Shown: positions 35,446 through 44,319, counted from the stretch's first letter. The stretch is DNA of 64,000 bases from Heliomarina baculiformis (GCF_019966545.1 NZ_JAIMIC010000003.1:124001-188000); one strand, 5' to 3'. Program-made: numbers and translations. The notes: generated by a model not told the origin, from the letters alone.

Positions 35446-37712
35446 GTGCGTGCTACTTGTGTGTTCTTGAAACCGCGGTACTCATACTGGGCTTCCTTGC
35501 GGCGGTTCACCATCGTCAGAACCATGTACATGTTCTTGGTTCCCAGGTCGCGCAGCCGCTCGACGCAGGACTCGACCGTCTGTTCTGCCGTCGCGTTCCA
35601 TTTCGTGGCCAGTACGACAGCATCGGATTCCTTGACGAAACCCAGTCCGCCACCCGATGACAGCACCGGTGGCGCCGCGATGATGATGTAATTGTAAGTC
35701 GACGAAAGGTCTTCGAGAAACTCGTTGATCTTGCGCCGCAGATGGCCGCCCTCTGACGAATTCAATTGGTCGGGAAATTGAAGATAATCATATCCCGTTT
35801 TGCTGGTAATCGGCATGCTGAATGCCGTGGGTTCACCCTCAGATGTGCCACCACTGCCAAAGTTGGCCTCATCGGAGCCGGACTTCACGAGGAGGACACT
35901 CTCTCCGTCCAGAGCGAGCGCGGTCGCAATAGCGATGGAAACGGCGGTGCGGCCTTCGCCTTCGACGGCGGAGGTCACCAATATGGTACCTGAATCGCGG
36001 TCCAGCGAACTTGTCAGGAACAAGGCGGTCTTTCGCGCCTCGCTAAGCAGATGCCGACCGCCCGCCGCATGATACACGTCCGATTTCTTGTGACGCGCGA
36101 ATGGGTTGAAAGCGCGAATGCGGGAGAAACTGCCGATGACCGGCAGACCCGAAACCCGGCGCAACTGCCCGACGGTCTGGATGCGGTTGTTCAGGATCTC
36201 CAAAAGGATCGCGACGCTGACGCCGATAATCAAGCCGGCGAGGCCAGCGACCGCGATGGTCATGAGCGAGCGGGGCGAGCTGGGGCTTTCAGGAACTTCC
36301 GCATATGACAGGACCCGGATGGTCGGCTGCTGAAGCGCCCGGTACTGCGCGGATTCCGTTGCGAGGTTTAGAAACTGTTCATAAGCAATGCGGTTCGCGT
36401 CAGCGATCCGTCGCAAGTTGCCCAACTCGACCATGCTGCGCGATCGGCTGATGACTGTCTCTTCCAGAGCGTCGATTTCGCGCTCGATCAGGCGCGCGGT
36501 CGCGTGACCGACTTCGGCCTCAGTCGCGAGTTCCGCCACAATCCTCTGGGTCTCGATCTCGATTTCTTCTTCGATGCGTTCACTGTTGGCCAGAATGGCA
36601 GAGACCTGACCGCTATTCGGTCCGAACTGCTCGCTTGCACGGCTCAACTCGATACGTCGGCTGGACAGTTGCGAGCGAAGCTGGATGAGGATCGGCGAAT
36701 TCTGGAATTCCGAAGCCTTCAGCGCCCCTGACTCCTGGATGATTTCCTCAATCAGGTCGTGGCGGGCTTCAGCGCGCAGAATTTCCGAACGTACTTCGAC
36801 CAGACGGCGGAACAGGTCCTGCAATTGCTGGTTCAACAGGTTAACGCTGTCGTTATCCGCGCCCACGGACTGTTCCTGGAAGTCGACAACCGAATTCTCG
36901 GCACGGGCGAGATCACGCCCAAGGTCTTCGACCCTCGCGCTCAGTAGTTGAACCTGGTCTTCGATGGACTGCCCCCGAATATCGAGGCTGAAACGGGCGT
37001 ATTCGGTAGCCGTGACGTTGGCGATCTGCGCGGCGGTATTCGGGTCGTCCGAGGTCGAAGATACCTCGATCACGTAACCATTGCCGCGCTGGGCGATGTT
37101 GAGATTGCTGGCAAGCTTGTCTGCGGCCGGCCCGTAAAGCCGGATGTCCTCGGCGAGGCCGCGAAACGCCTCTGCCTGCGACGGAGTCATCTCCTCGGCA
37201 CCGACGACCGCGTCATCCTCGGCGGTCTGCTCTTCATTCTCGACAGCCGGTTCGGGCCGGGAAGGCGCGAGGATCGACCCGACAAAGCCTTTGATGCGTG
37301 AAATCACCCGGCGGGGCAGGGACGGTGCCGCCTCGGAATTGATAATGGGCGAGCTTTCGTCGATCCCCAGTGTTTTGACGACGTTGATCATGAAAGCTTT
37401 GGAATTCATCGTGGTGATTTCCTGCTCTACAAGCTGGCGGCTTAGCGGAACACCGGACAGGAGATCGGTGATCGGGGTCGTCTGCTGACGCTGGTCGATC
37501 AGGGTAAGTTCGGCAGTGGCCGTGTAGCGGGGTGTCACGCTCGACAGCAACATCGCGGCCAGAATGACGGTCAGGGTCGCAATCAAGCAGATCAACAGCC
37601 AGCGACGCCGGAAGAAACGGTAGAGTTCGTTGAATCCGAGGGGAGCGGCGACCGGCGTTGCGTCGATCGGGTCGTCGATCATCAGGGAAAATGCATTAGA
37701 CTGGCGGTTCAA
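35442..37712 (-). CDS. exoP: ExoP/Wzc-like chain-length protein with degenerate kinase motifs
   Basis: A 756-residue PCP-2-type protein. It has Wzz-like transmembrane helices (ICLIATLTVILAAMLLSS, about 40; SLMTIAVAGLAGLIIGVSVA, about 480), a large periplasmic coiled-coil between them, and a C-terminal cytoplasmic BY-kinase-like domain (about 560-740). In that domain the Walker A equivalent reads EGEGRTAVS (Lys replaced by Arg), the A' equivalent reads LLVKSGSD (Asp replaced), and the B equivalent reads IIIAAPPV (Asp replaced by Ala). The tail has only one YEY pair. It is therefore probably a structural co-polymerase without tyrosine kinase activity. The start is TTG behind AGGACGAG; an ATG 30 bases in lacks a ribosome-binding site. 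Confidence 0.82.
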   Translation of the reverse strand: MNRQSNAFSLMIDDPIDATPVAAPLGFNELYRFFRRRWLLICLIATLTVILAAMLLSSVTPRYTATAELTLIDQRQQTTPITDLLSGVPLSRQLVEQEITTMNSKAFMINVVKTLGIDESSPIINSEAAPSLPRRVISRIKGFVGSILAPSRPEPAVENEEQTAEDDAVVGAEEMTPSQAEAFRGLAEDIRLYGPAADKLASNLNIAQRGNGYVIEVSSTSDDPNTAAQIANVTATEYARFSLDIRGQSIEDQVQLLSARVEDLGRDLARAENSVVDFQEQSVGADNDSVNLLNQQLQDLFRRLVEVRSEILRAEARHDLIEEIIQESGALKASEFQNSPILIQLRSQLSSRRIELSRASEQFGPNSGQVSAILANSERIEEEIEIETQRIVAELATEAEVGHATARLIEREIDALEETVISRSRSMVELGNLRRIADANRIAYEQFLNLATESAQYRALQQPTIRVLSYAEVPESPSSPRSLMTIAVAGLAGLIIGVSVAILLEILNNRIQTVGQLRRVSGLPVIGSFSRIRAFNPFARHKKSDVYHAAGGRHLLSEARKTALFLTSSLDRDSGTILVTSAVEGEGRTAVSIAIATALALDGESVLLVKSGSDEANFGSGGTSEGEPTAFSMPITSKTGYDYLQFPDQLNSSEGGHLRRKINEFLEDLSSTYNYIIIAAPPVLSSGGGLGFVKESDAVVLATKWNATAEQTVESCVERLRDLGTKNMYMVLTMVNRRKEAQYEYRGFKNTQVART

Positions 37713-37843
37713 ACTCGTCCTGCTCCCATTCGTTCTCTCGCACCCCTTCCAATGATTAAGGCACGAGCCGGTTTTCTAAGCAATTCACACTACGGTAACA
37801 AAAAACAACCTCAGGGTGTATTTTCTTGTCGCAGGCATTAAAC

Positions 37844-38839
37844 TCAGCATGTCATATCTTTCCACACATTCGACAGGTCACGGCCCAGCAGCTCTGATAG
37901 CCCGGCGTTCCTTGTCGACAAATGCTGGACGAGAAAGGCGCGCGTGTCCTCTTTCATCGGGAGCGGTCTTTCGGCCCGAAGCAGTCGCGGATTGACATGG
38001 GCAAACCACCAGTAGTGCAGCTTGTCCTCGACACGTCGCTGCATTCCCCGTTCACCGCCCATGTGCCGGTGATAGCGGCCTTTCACCAGATGTCGGCCTA
38101 TCCGGTTCGCCTGACGCTGAAGACCGATATTCGACGGGTACATCGTGCGATTGAACCACGATCGCTCGGGATCCACTTTCATTCTGGTGGCACCGATGAA
38201 ATCGGTCACCGAATCCACGCAACCTTGCATATCGGCCCGAAAATCTTCGAACAGGCACACCTTGACCCGCTCTTGTCCCAGAACATGCTGGAACCGCCGG
38301 ATACCCGAGCAAAAGCTGGAACCGAGCAAAATATGCGGGTGTTTCGTCAGGGCCGTCTCGAATGAAGCCGTCGCCCGCGAAGTCTTCATCAGATGCCAGT
38401 ACTGGGAATAGGCACGTTCCACCGGATGCCGCAGCATGAAAATGACCTTGGCTTCGGGCAGCAAAGCGTTGATCCGGGCAGCGGCCACTTCGGACATCAG
38501 GTAGGTTGTTGAATCCTCACCCAGAAATTGCGGATTTCCCAATACGGCAAACCGGTCTGCATACCAGTTGAGATTATCCAGCGCAGGCGGTCTTGGATCC
38601 CACCATTTCAGCGAACCCTTTTCCTCGTAAAGGAAATCCGGATGGGTGATTGGATCGTCGGCATCGAAATAGTGCACCTCTTCGTCGGGAATACCGATAT
38701 CCGGGTGCTGATCCAGAATAAAGTGAAGCGAAGTCGTTCCGCATTTAGGCGCACCGCCAATAATGAAGTCGGGCAACCTTTGCTGCGACGCAGTATTGCG
38801 CAGTTCGGATTCAGGGTGAAGCGCAGCCAATTGAGCCAA
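37844..38839 (-). CDS. Sulfotransferase, heparan-sulfate NST-like
   Basis: 331 residues. The PAPS loop is FIIGGAPKCGTTSLHFIL (about residue 25), then DEEVHYFD, GEDSTTYL, and the 3'-phosphate motif VIFMLRHPVERAYSQYWHL (about 135). This pattern is that of the glycosaminoglycan N/O-sulfotransferase group. TTG is the only possible start between the upstream in-frame stop and the conserved core. It reads in the same direction as exoP and exoF, 131 bp upstream of exoP; that gap holds no gene. The clearest of the four sulfotransferases for acting on a polysaccharide. Confidence 0.85.
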   Translation of the reverse strand: MAQLAALHPESELRNTASQQRLPDFIIGGAPKCGTTSLHFILDQHPDIGIPDEEVHYFDADDPITHPDFLYEEKGSLKWWDPRPPALDNLNWYADRFAVLGNPQFLGEDSTTYLMSEVAAARINALLPEAKVIFMLRHPVERAYSQYWHLMKTSRATASFETALTKHPHILLGSSFCSGIRRFQHVLGQERVKVCLFEDFRADMQGCVDSVTDFIGATRMKVDPERSWFNRTMYPSNIGLQRQANRIGRHLVKGRYHRHMGGERGMQRRVEDKLHYWWFAHVNPRLLRAERPLPMKEDTRAFLVQHLSTRNAGLSELLGRDLSNVWKDMTC

Positions 38840-39145
38840 AGAATTATACTCTACAGGGTCCGGAAGCTGAAAATCGCTGGATCCGGACTAAGTTTTTAAT
38901 CAATAACAAATTTTCATTATGATAGGCGCTGATGGCTTTTCAGGCAACGAACAATTCGCACGCGGCCGGTTGACCGCGCATAGACAGGCCAGAAACGCCC
39001 CAAATCGCTCATCTGTGGCTTTGTTGCCCGAATTTCTTGCCATCGTGCGGCTGATTGACTTCTAACATCATGGTCTGTTGTCAAAATTCGCGAATCGTCA
39101 GATTCTGTTAAGATATTATTTTTGAATTTTAAGGTGGGGTTAGTT
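38840..39145. promoter_or_regulatory. Divergent AT-rich intergenic region
   Basis: 306 bp between the NST-like sulfotransferase (-) and a GT2 gene (+). No gene is seen. It should hold both promoters. A good Shine-Dalgarno (AAGGTGGGG, 39131-39139) precedes the TTG start of the GT2 gene. Confidence 0.5.
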
Positions 39146-40336
39146 TTGTCGACCATTGCCGCTATTGTTCCAACGTATAACAGGAAAGATTATCTTGTTG
39201 ATACGTTGCAGTCGCTGTTCGGCCAGACTCGACCCGTGGAACAGATCATCGTTTGGGATGACGGTTCCGTCGATGGCACCGAAGATGCTGTAAAATCTCT
39301 CCTGCGTGACAATCTCACGTACCATCGCGCGCCGAATGCCGGGAAATCCTCGGCGCTCAATCAGGCAATGAAATTCGTTAAAGGGGATTACGTCTGGATT
39401 TGTGACGATGACGATCTGCTGTTGCCCCATGCAGCCGAAACGCTGGCCGGTATCCTCGATGCCGACCCTTCCATTGGTGTCGCCGGCGGCTGCTATGCGC
39501 GGTTTTCGGAAGGTCCGTCGGGCCGTGTTGTGACCGATGCGGGTTACTGGCCGGACTTGGCGCAGGGCACGCCTGCAAGAAGCCTTCTCGAGGATATCTT
39601 CCTTTTCCAGCCCGCTATGATGGTGCGCCGCGAATGTTATGAAAAGGTGGGGCCCTTCAATGAAAACCTACACCGGTCGATCGACTACGACATGATCGCC
39701 CGGCTCGTCGTCAGCACGCCCATCCGCATGACCGAAGACATCCTTTTCCAGCAGAGAAAGCACGACGGCGACCGGGGATCTTCGAAACATCGCCACTCTG
39801 CAAGCGACTCCGAAAAGGTCTGGAGCGCGCAGGACAGGAAGGTTTTCCGGAACCTGCGCGAAAAAATCCCGCTGTCCTTCTATGTCGCGATGTATTGCGA
39901 TGAACGGCCGGAATTGGCCGAACGGGCGGGTTTGATGCAGCGCGGCTGTGTCTATGGGCGGCGCAATGACTGGAACAACGCGCTGGACGATTTCGAAGCC
40001 GCGGCCACCATCGCGACAGACATGCCACTGGGCGCGACCGAGATGACGATTTGTCGGCGCGCGATGTCGGGCAAACATGGGGTATGGCCCGAACCCGAAG
40101 AAACCCTGCGTCTTGGCAGGCTTAAGGAACGCTCGGATATCGGGCGGCAAATATCGCAATCGCTCGGGCGAGGTCTGACGTGGCGCATGCGCGTCGCAGC
40201 AACCGAGGCGCAGCCGGCAGAGATCTTGCGGTTACTCGGTCTGCTCAAGAAAACCGGCCTGTCGCTCAAGCCCGACCCCGAAGGTTCAAAGGTGCAGGAA
40301 AGGCGGGAACTGCCAGCTGAGGCCTACCTGTGCTAG
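39146..40336 (+). CDS. Family 2 glycosyltransferase with C-terminal helical extension
   Basis: About 396 residues. The GT-A domain starts STIAAIVPTYNRKDYLVDTL, with WDDGSVDGTEDAV, the DxD-type ICDDDDLLLPHA and the acceptor-side SIDYDMIARLV. After residue about 240 comes a helical, possibly repeat-type extension (GRRNDWNNALDDFEAAATIA). I chose the TTG at 39146 with AAGGTGGGG seven bases upstream over a TTG 24 bases earlier, which has none. The next gene overlaps the stop by 7 bp. It adds one sugar of the repeat unit. Confidence 0.82.
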   Translation: MSTIAAIVPTYNRKDYLVDTLQSLFGQTRPVEQIIVWDDGSVDGTEDAVKSLLRDNLTYHRAPNAGKSSALNQAMKFVKGDYVWICDDDDLLLPHAAETLAGILDADPSIGVAGGCYARFSEGPSGRVVTDAGYWPDLAQGTPARSLLEDIFLFQPAMMVRRECYEKVGPFNENLHRSIDYDMIARLVVSTPIRMTEDILFQQRKHDGDRGSSKHRHSASDSEKVWSAQDRKVFRNLREKIPLSFYVAMYCDERPELAERAGLMQRGCVYGRRNDWNNALDDFEAAATIATDMPLGATEMTICRRAMSGKHGVWPEPEETLRLGRLKERSDIGRQISQSLGRGLTWRMRVAATEAQPAEILRLLGLLKKTGLSLKPDPEGSKVQERRELPAEAYLC

Positions 40337-41334
40337 ATACCACTGTTGCCCAAGGTACAAAGGTTCTGGTTCTCATCCCCGCCCTGAACGAAGAAGCGCA
40401 TATCGAGCTTTGCCTCCGGTCCATCCTCAAGCATGACGAACTGGCCAGAACGGCAGCCGTTTGTGTCGCCGACGGCGGCAGCACGGATGCGACGCGGGGT
40501 ATCGTCACCAAATTGAGTGCCGAGTTCCCGAATATCCAGCTGCTGGATAATCCCAAACGTCTTCAGTCGGCCGCCATGAACCTAGCCCTCGATCCCATGT
40601 GGGCCGATCGCGACATATTGGTCCGCTGTGATTGCCACGCCGTGTATCCCGCAGGCTACGTCTCGCGGTTGATCGCTGTTCTTCATGCCAAGGATGCCGC
40701 CTCGGTCGTCGTGCCGCTGGATTCCGAACCGGCAAGCCCGGCGGCATTTGCCACTGCGGTCGCTTGGGTTTCCAACACGCCGTTCGGCACCGGAGGGTCC
40801 GCGCACCGGGCCGGGCGGGTTTCAGGTTATGTCGATCACGGCCACCACGCAGCCTTCCGGCTTGGTGATTTTCGCGCTGTTGGCGGCTACGACGAAACCA
40901 TGGTCGCCAACGAAGATGCCGAGTTGGATCGACGGATTACCGGCAAAGGCGGGCGGATCTGGCTCGATTGCGATAACCGCGTCACGTATTTTCCGCGCGA
41001 CAAACCGCACCGTCTCTGGCAGCAGTATTTTCGCTATGGCTACGGGCGTGCAACGACCTGTCTGCGGCATGGGCAAAGGCCCAAGCTTCGACAGCTTGCG
41101 CCGGTTTTGATTGTGCTGGCCATTCTGATCGGCCTGTTGGGGGTGATGCTGTGGCAGCCGTGGCTGATGCTCCCTTCCTTCGTCTACCTGCTTGGACTGG
41201 TATTCGTAAGCGCCCGCGTCGCTTATTCACATCACTCAGCAAAGGGTCTGCTGGCAGGAGCCGCCGCCGGTATCATGCATGTCTCCTGGGGCCTGGGCTT
41301 TCTCTCGCGGCTGGTGCGGGGCAGGGAGGGATGA
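40330..41334 (+). CDS. ExoA-like family 2 glycosyltransferase
   Basis: 334 residues. GT-A core with LVLIPALNEEAHIELCL, ADGGSTDATRGIV, the metal motif RCDCHAVYPAGYV and acceptor region GHHAAFRLGDFRAVGGYDE without its last residue. EDAELDRRI and QYFRYGYGRATTCLRHG follow, then three C-terminal transmembrane helices. This combination is that of ExoA, the beta-1,3-glucosyltransferase of succinoglycan synthesis. The start is GTG overlapping the upstream stop, and the end overlaps the next gene (ATGA). It is anchored at the inner face of the membrane. Confidence 0.85.
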   Translation: MLDTTVAQGTKVLVLIPALNEEAHIELCLRSILKHDELARTAAVCVADGGSTDATRGIVTKLSAEFPNIQLLDNPKRLQSAAMNLALDPMWADRDILVRCDCHAVYPAGYVSRLIAVLHAKDAASVVVPLDSEPASPAAFATAVAWVSNTPFGTGGSAHRAGRVSGYVDHGHHAAFRLGDFRAVGGYDETMVANEDAELDRRITGKGGRIWLDCDNRVTYFPRDKPHRLWQQYFRYGYGRATTCLRHGQRPKLRQLAPVLIVLAILIGLLGVMLWQPWLMLPSFVYLLGLVFVSARVAYSHHSAKGLLAGAAAGIMHVSWGLGFLSRLVRGREG

Positions 41335-42461
41335 CACGGATCGCCTTCTTCGGTCACAACCTGAATGAACCCGCAGTGCGAAAACGGGCAGGGGCTTTCA
41401 TGCAGGCCGGATGCGAGGTTATCGGCATCATGCCCCACCGGGGCGTCGCAAAAAGCGCGGATTTCAATTGGATTTCTCTGGGCGAAACACGCGACAATGA
41501 CTATGCGGGACGCCTTCGGCCATTGTTGAAGAGTTTTTCCTTGTCGCGCCAAGCCTATCCCGAACTGGGCGCGGTCGATCTGATCTATGCCCGCAATCTC
41601 GACATGCTCGCCTGCGCCCATGCCTTTGCCCGACGCAACCGGCTCAAGGTGCCGATCATTTATGAATGCCTCGATATTCACACCAAGCTGATAGGTGAAG
41701 GAAAGGTCTCGCGTTTTTTACGCCGTTTGGAGGGCGCGCTGATCAAGCGCAGCGATATGCTCGTCTATTCCTCACCGCGTTTTGAAAGCGCGTATTTTGC
41801 CCAGCATCATCCGGGCCTCTATCGCGGCCGTCTGCTCGAAAACCGATTGCTGGCAGAGGATGCTGGGCCGCGCCCCGTCAGTGCCAAGCAGCCGCATAAG
41901 CCCTTGCGTATCGGCTGGGTGGGTAATCTGCGCTGCCGCCGCTCCGTTGATTTGCTGGCCATGGTCGGCAAGACCTTCGGGGATCGTGTCGATATCCGGC
42001 TGCATGGCTATCCGGCCCCCGGTGTCTTTCCGAATTTCGAGGCCAACGTCGCCAGTGCAGAACGGATGACTTATTTCGGGCGCTACGACGGAGCGCAGGA
42101 CCTGCCGCAGATCTACGAAAAGCTCGATGTCGTCTGGGCCGCCGACTGGTACGAAGCGGGGCATAACTCGGTCTGGCTGCTGCCGAACCGGATCTACGAA
42201 GGCGGATATTATGCAACCCCGGCGCTGGCACCCTCGGGAACCGAAACCGGGGCATGGATCAAAAGAAACCAAGCGGGGTGGTGTTTTGACGACCCGCCCG
42301 AAGCCACGGTGCCAGAGCTTGTTCAGCACCTTCTCGACCATCCCGAAGCGATCACGCGGAAAAGCGAAGCGCTGCTTGCGCTGCCCAATCCAATCTACCT
42401 GGAGACTGTCGCCGACACGCGGGCTTTCGTGGCCGAGATGCTGACGGCTGGCAACCCCTAG
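41331..42461 (+). CDS. GT4-like glycosyltransferase (ExoL-like context)
   Basis: 376 residues, GT-B fold. It starts MTRIAFFGHNLNEPAVRKRA, then IYARNLDMLACAHAFARRN, YECLDIHTKLIGEG and, in the C-terminal half, RIGWVGNLRCRRSVDLL and WAADWYEAGHNSVWLLPNR. The ATG at 41331 overlaps the ExoA-like stop, so these three glycosyltransferases form one operon. Its order after an ExoA-like gene recalls exoA-exoL in rhizobia. The stop lies within a CTAG shared with the stop of the convergent GT2 gene. Confidence 0.8.
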   Translation: MTRIAFFGHNLNEPAVRKRAGAFMQAGCEVIGIMPHRGVAKSADFNWISLGETRDNDYAGRLRPLLKSFSLSRQAYPELGAVDLIYARNLDMLACAHAFARRNRLKVPIIYECLDIHTKLIGEGKVSRFLRRLEGALIKRSDMLVYSSPRFESAYFAQHHPGLYRGRLLENRLLAEDAGPRPVSAKQPHKPLRIGWVGNLRCRRSVDLLAMVGKTFGDRVDIRLHGYPAPGVFPNFEANVASAERMTYFGRYDGAQDLPQIYEKLDVVWAADWYEAGHNSVWLLPNRIYEGGYYATPALAPSGTETGAWIKRNQAGWCFDDPPEATVPELVQHLLDHPEAITRKSEALLALPNPIYLETVADTRAFVAEMLTAGNP

Positions 42462-43417
42462 GTCTCGCCCGTCAATCGCCGCCGCCCGCGCAACCAGACC
42501 TGTTCAAGCAGCTTTCCCATAACGGAAAGCGAAACCGCCGGTGGTTCGACGGCCAGAGAGGCAATATCGGAAAAGTCCCGCGCCTTGACCGCGTCGATCG
42601 TCCTGCGCCATGCCCATTCCTTGCGTACATCTGTCAGGTGTCGCCGCAGCGCTGCCTTATCCCGTTGCGAAATGTCGGGGCGGGTCAAAAGCGCGCGGTC
42701 GACCGCGACAATGGCGCCAAGGTCGGCCGTCGTATGGTTTGAACTGAGTGAATCGTCTCGGTGCACGGCAAAGTAGCCCTTTGGCCCAACAAGCTGAAAG
42801 TTGCAGCCCGCCGCCAGCGCTTCGGCGTACAACAGGTAATCCTCTGCAAGCCGCATGCCCTCTGCATAGCGCAATCCGTTGCGTTCCAAGAAACTCCTGT
42901 TCATCAACGGTTTGACGAACCCAAGCTCGCCCCTGTTGCCATGGCGGTTGCGGCGGTTTCCGTCGACAAATTTTTCGAATGTGATCCGCTCGGGAATCGT
43001 GCCGTTTACCTGCCACAACGGGCTCTGCGTCGAGTTCAGATCGCAGTTGGTGACGCGATAGATATCATCGGCCAGAAAATCCGCGCCGCAAGCTGTCGCC
43101 TCGGCCAAGAGCCGTGCCAGACGGTCCGGCGCCATGAAATCATCGGAATCGAGCACCGCCAACCAAGGCGCCGTACTGGTCTCGATACCATTGTTGCGGG
43201 TCGATGCTGCGCCCATATTCTTTGACTGGCAAATGACCTTCAGCCGTGGATCTTGGACAGATTTCGCAATCGCCACCGTATCGTCCTGCGAGCAATCGTC
43301 GACGACGATCACTTCGACCTTAGCCGTCTGCGCCAGTGCCGAATGTATCGCACGAAGAATAGTATCGCTTGCGTTATAAGCCGCAATAATAACGGCGATT
43401 TCCGGATTTGGGGTCAC
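42458..43417 (-). CDS. Family 2 glycosyltransferase (paralogue of the GT2 at 6576)
   Basis: 319 residues. GT-A core IAVIIAAYNASDTILRAIHS, VVDDCSQDDTVAIA, LDSDDFMAPDRLARLL (DxD), GFVKPLMNRSFLERNGLRYA and LAEDYLLYAEAL. The same order of blocks is seen in the GT2 at 6576-7568. The start is GTG with GGGGAGG 6 bases upstream; no in-frame ATG precedes the core. It is convergent with the GT4 gene and overlaps it by 4 bp, and it is the last gene of the polysaccharide locus. Confidence 0.85.
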   Translation of the reverse strand: MTPNPEIAVIIAAYNASDTILRAIHSALAQTAKVEVIVVDDCSQDDTVAIAKSVQDPRLKVICQSKNMGAASTRNNGIETSTAPWLAVLDSDDFMAPDRLARLLAEATACGADFLADDIYRVTNCDLNSTQSPLWQVNGTIPERITFEKFVDGNRRNRHGNRGELGFVKPLMNRSFLERNGLRYAEGMRLAEDYLLYAEALAAGCNFQLVGPKGYFAVHRDDSLSSNHTTADLGAIVAVDRALLTRPDISQRDKAALRRHLTDVRKEWAWRRTIDAVKARDFSDIASLAVEPPAVSLSVMGKLLEQVWLRGRRRLTGET

Positions 43418-43745
43418 GTCTGCCTCCCCTTAGAAATAAAAGCCGATCTGGCGGCTTCGGAAAAATTAACTAAGTAAAAAATGTCTCGATTAATGCGATC
43501 GTAAGGCACTTTTCAGCGAGCACAAAGTCAAAACGGCCTTTTCTGCTTTTTCCCCCGCGCGAACGCCTCAGGGCCGGCATTTTCACCAACGCTGGCTCTC
43601 AGCGGTCGCCCGTGACGGGCCTTGGGTCGCAAACCGGTTGCCTTTTGGCCTCAATTTTGAGAGATGATCCCGCTTCAAACGCCAGCATCCGTCGCCTTGA
43701 AGCTACGGGCAAACGGACAGGGCAAAACGGGAGTCCGATGCCGAA
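43418..43745. other. Non-coding DNA upstream of the dusA stump
   Basis: 328 bp between the GT2 gene (-) and the dusA start (+). I see no gene. It should contain the promoter of the GT2 gene and the original promoter of dusA. Confidence 0.5.
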
Positions 43746-43817
43746 ATGAGTAAAGACGCCAGATCAGCTTCCCGCCTCTCCGTCGCCCCCATGATGGATT
43801 GGAGCAACGCTTCGTAG
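43746..43817 (+). pseudogene. dusA: Truncated dusA 5' end, probable island attachment site
   Basis: From ATG 43746 there are 23 codons and then TAG. Residues 10-19 read RLSVAPMMDW, the invariant N-terminus of tRNA-dihydrouridine synthase A (normally continuing TDRHCR). Homology stops right after the Trp codon. The 5' end of dusA is a known attachment site for a group of tyrosine integrases, whose core covers the codons for APMMDW. An intact dusA is expected at the far end of the inserted island, beyond the right edge. No integrase gene is in the window. The stump reads rightward, so chromosome is on the left and island DNA on the right. Confidence 0.75.
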
Positions 43818-43858
43818 GTCATTGATCTTAATTGGAGAATCCGCCTCTCAGAGTCAAG

Positions 43859-43880
43859 TAGCAACAAAATAGCAGCAACA
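43859..43880. repeat. AGCAAC-type direct repeats beside the attachment site
   Basis: TAGCAACA and TAGCAGCAACA lie 40-60 bp to the right of the dusA stump, and another AGCAAC lies at the junction itself (43803-43808). Short direct repeats at this distance resemble integrase arm-binding sites. The assignment is tentative. Confidence 0.4.
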
Positions 43881-44025
43881 TGTGGCCGTCGTTGGCGGTT
43901 CTCGTTGATCGAGAAGTGCCGAGAATCACGTCGGGCGCGGGACGTGACCGAGTGACATGGTTCTCGGTTTGGTCGATGCCCGATCTGGCCAAGCTCCATT
44001 GCATAGAGCAAGTGTAGCGACATCC

Positions 44026-44319
44026 ATGCAGACACAGGACACCCGGCCCGATCGCTTCGGCCGGTTCCAGAATGCCTTGCGTGCTACCAACTGCGACCTG
44101 CAGCACCTGCGCATTTACGCGCAAACGAATGTCGGCCCGCTGAACCGTATCGCCTTAGTCGTGGTTCACGGGGGCGGAGAGGACCGCGACCGTCGCCGCC
44201 GGGTCCGCGCCGAGGCAAACGATCTCCTGCAGCGCCTCGGCTATACGGTCGAGCTCGAGCCCAAGCGGAACGTCTACGACGTGGCGCCGCGCCGCCCCGT
44301 CATCGAAGCCTACGGCTGA
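44026..44319 (+). CDS. Hypothetical protein, first gene inside the presumed island
   Basis: 97 residues from ATG 44026, basic and Arg-rich, with no signal peptide or membrane helix. The middle has a hydrophobic strand and turn (RIALVVVHGGGEDRD), then a helix (RVRAEANDLLQRLGYTVELE). I do not recognise the family. It could be a small island gene or the remains of a larger one. There is no strong ribosome-binding site. Confidence 0.4.
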   Translation: MQTQDTRPDRFGRFQNALRATNCDLQHLRIYAQTNVGPLNRIALVVVHGGGEDRDRRRRVRAEANDLLQRLGYTVELEPKRNVYDVAPRRPVIEAYG

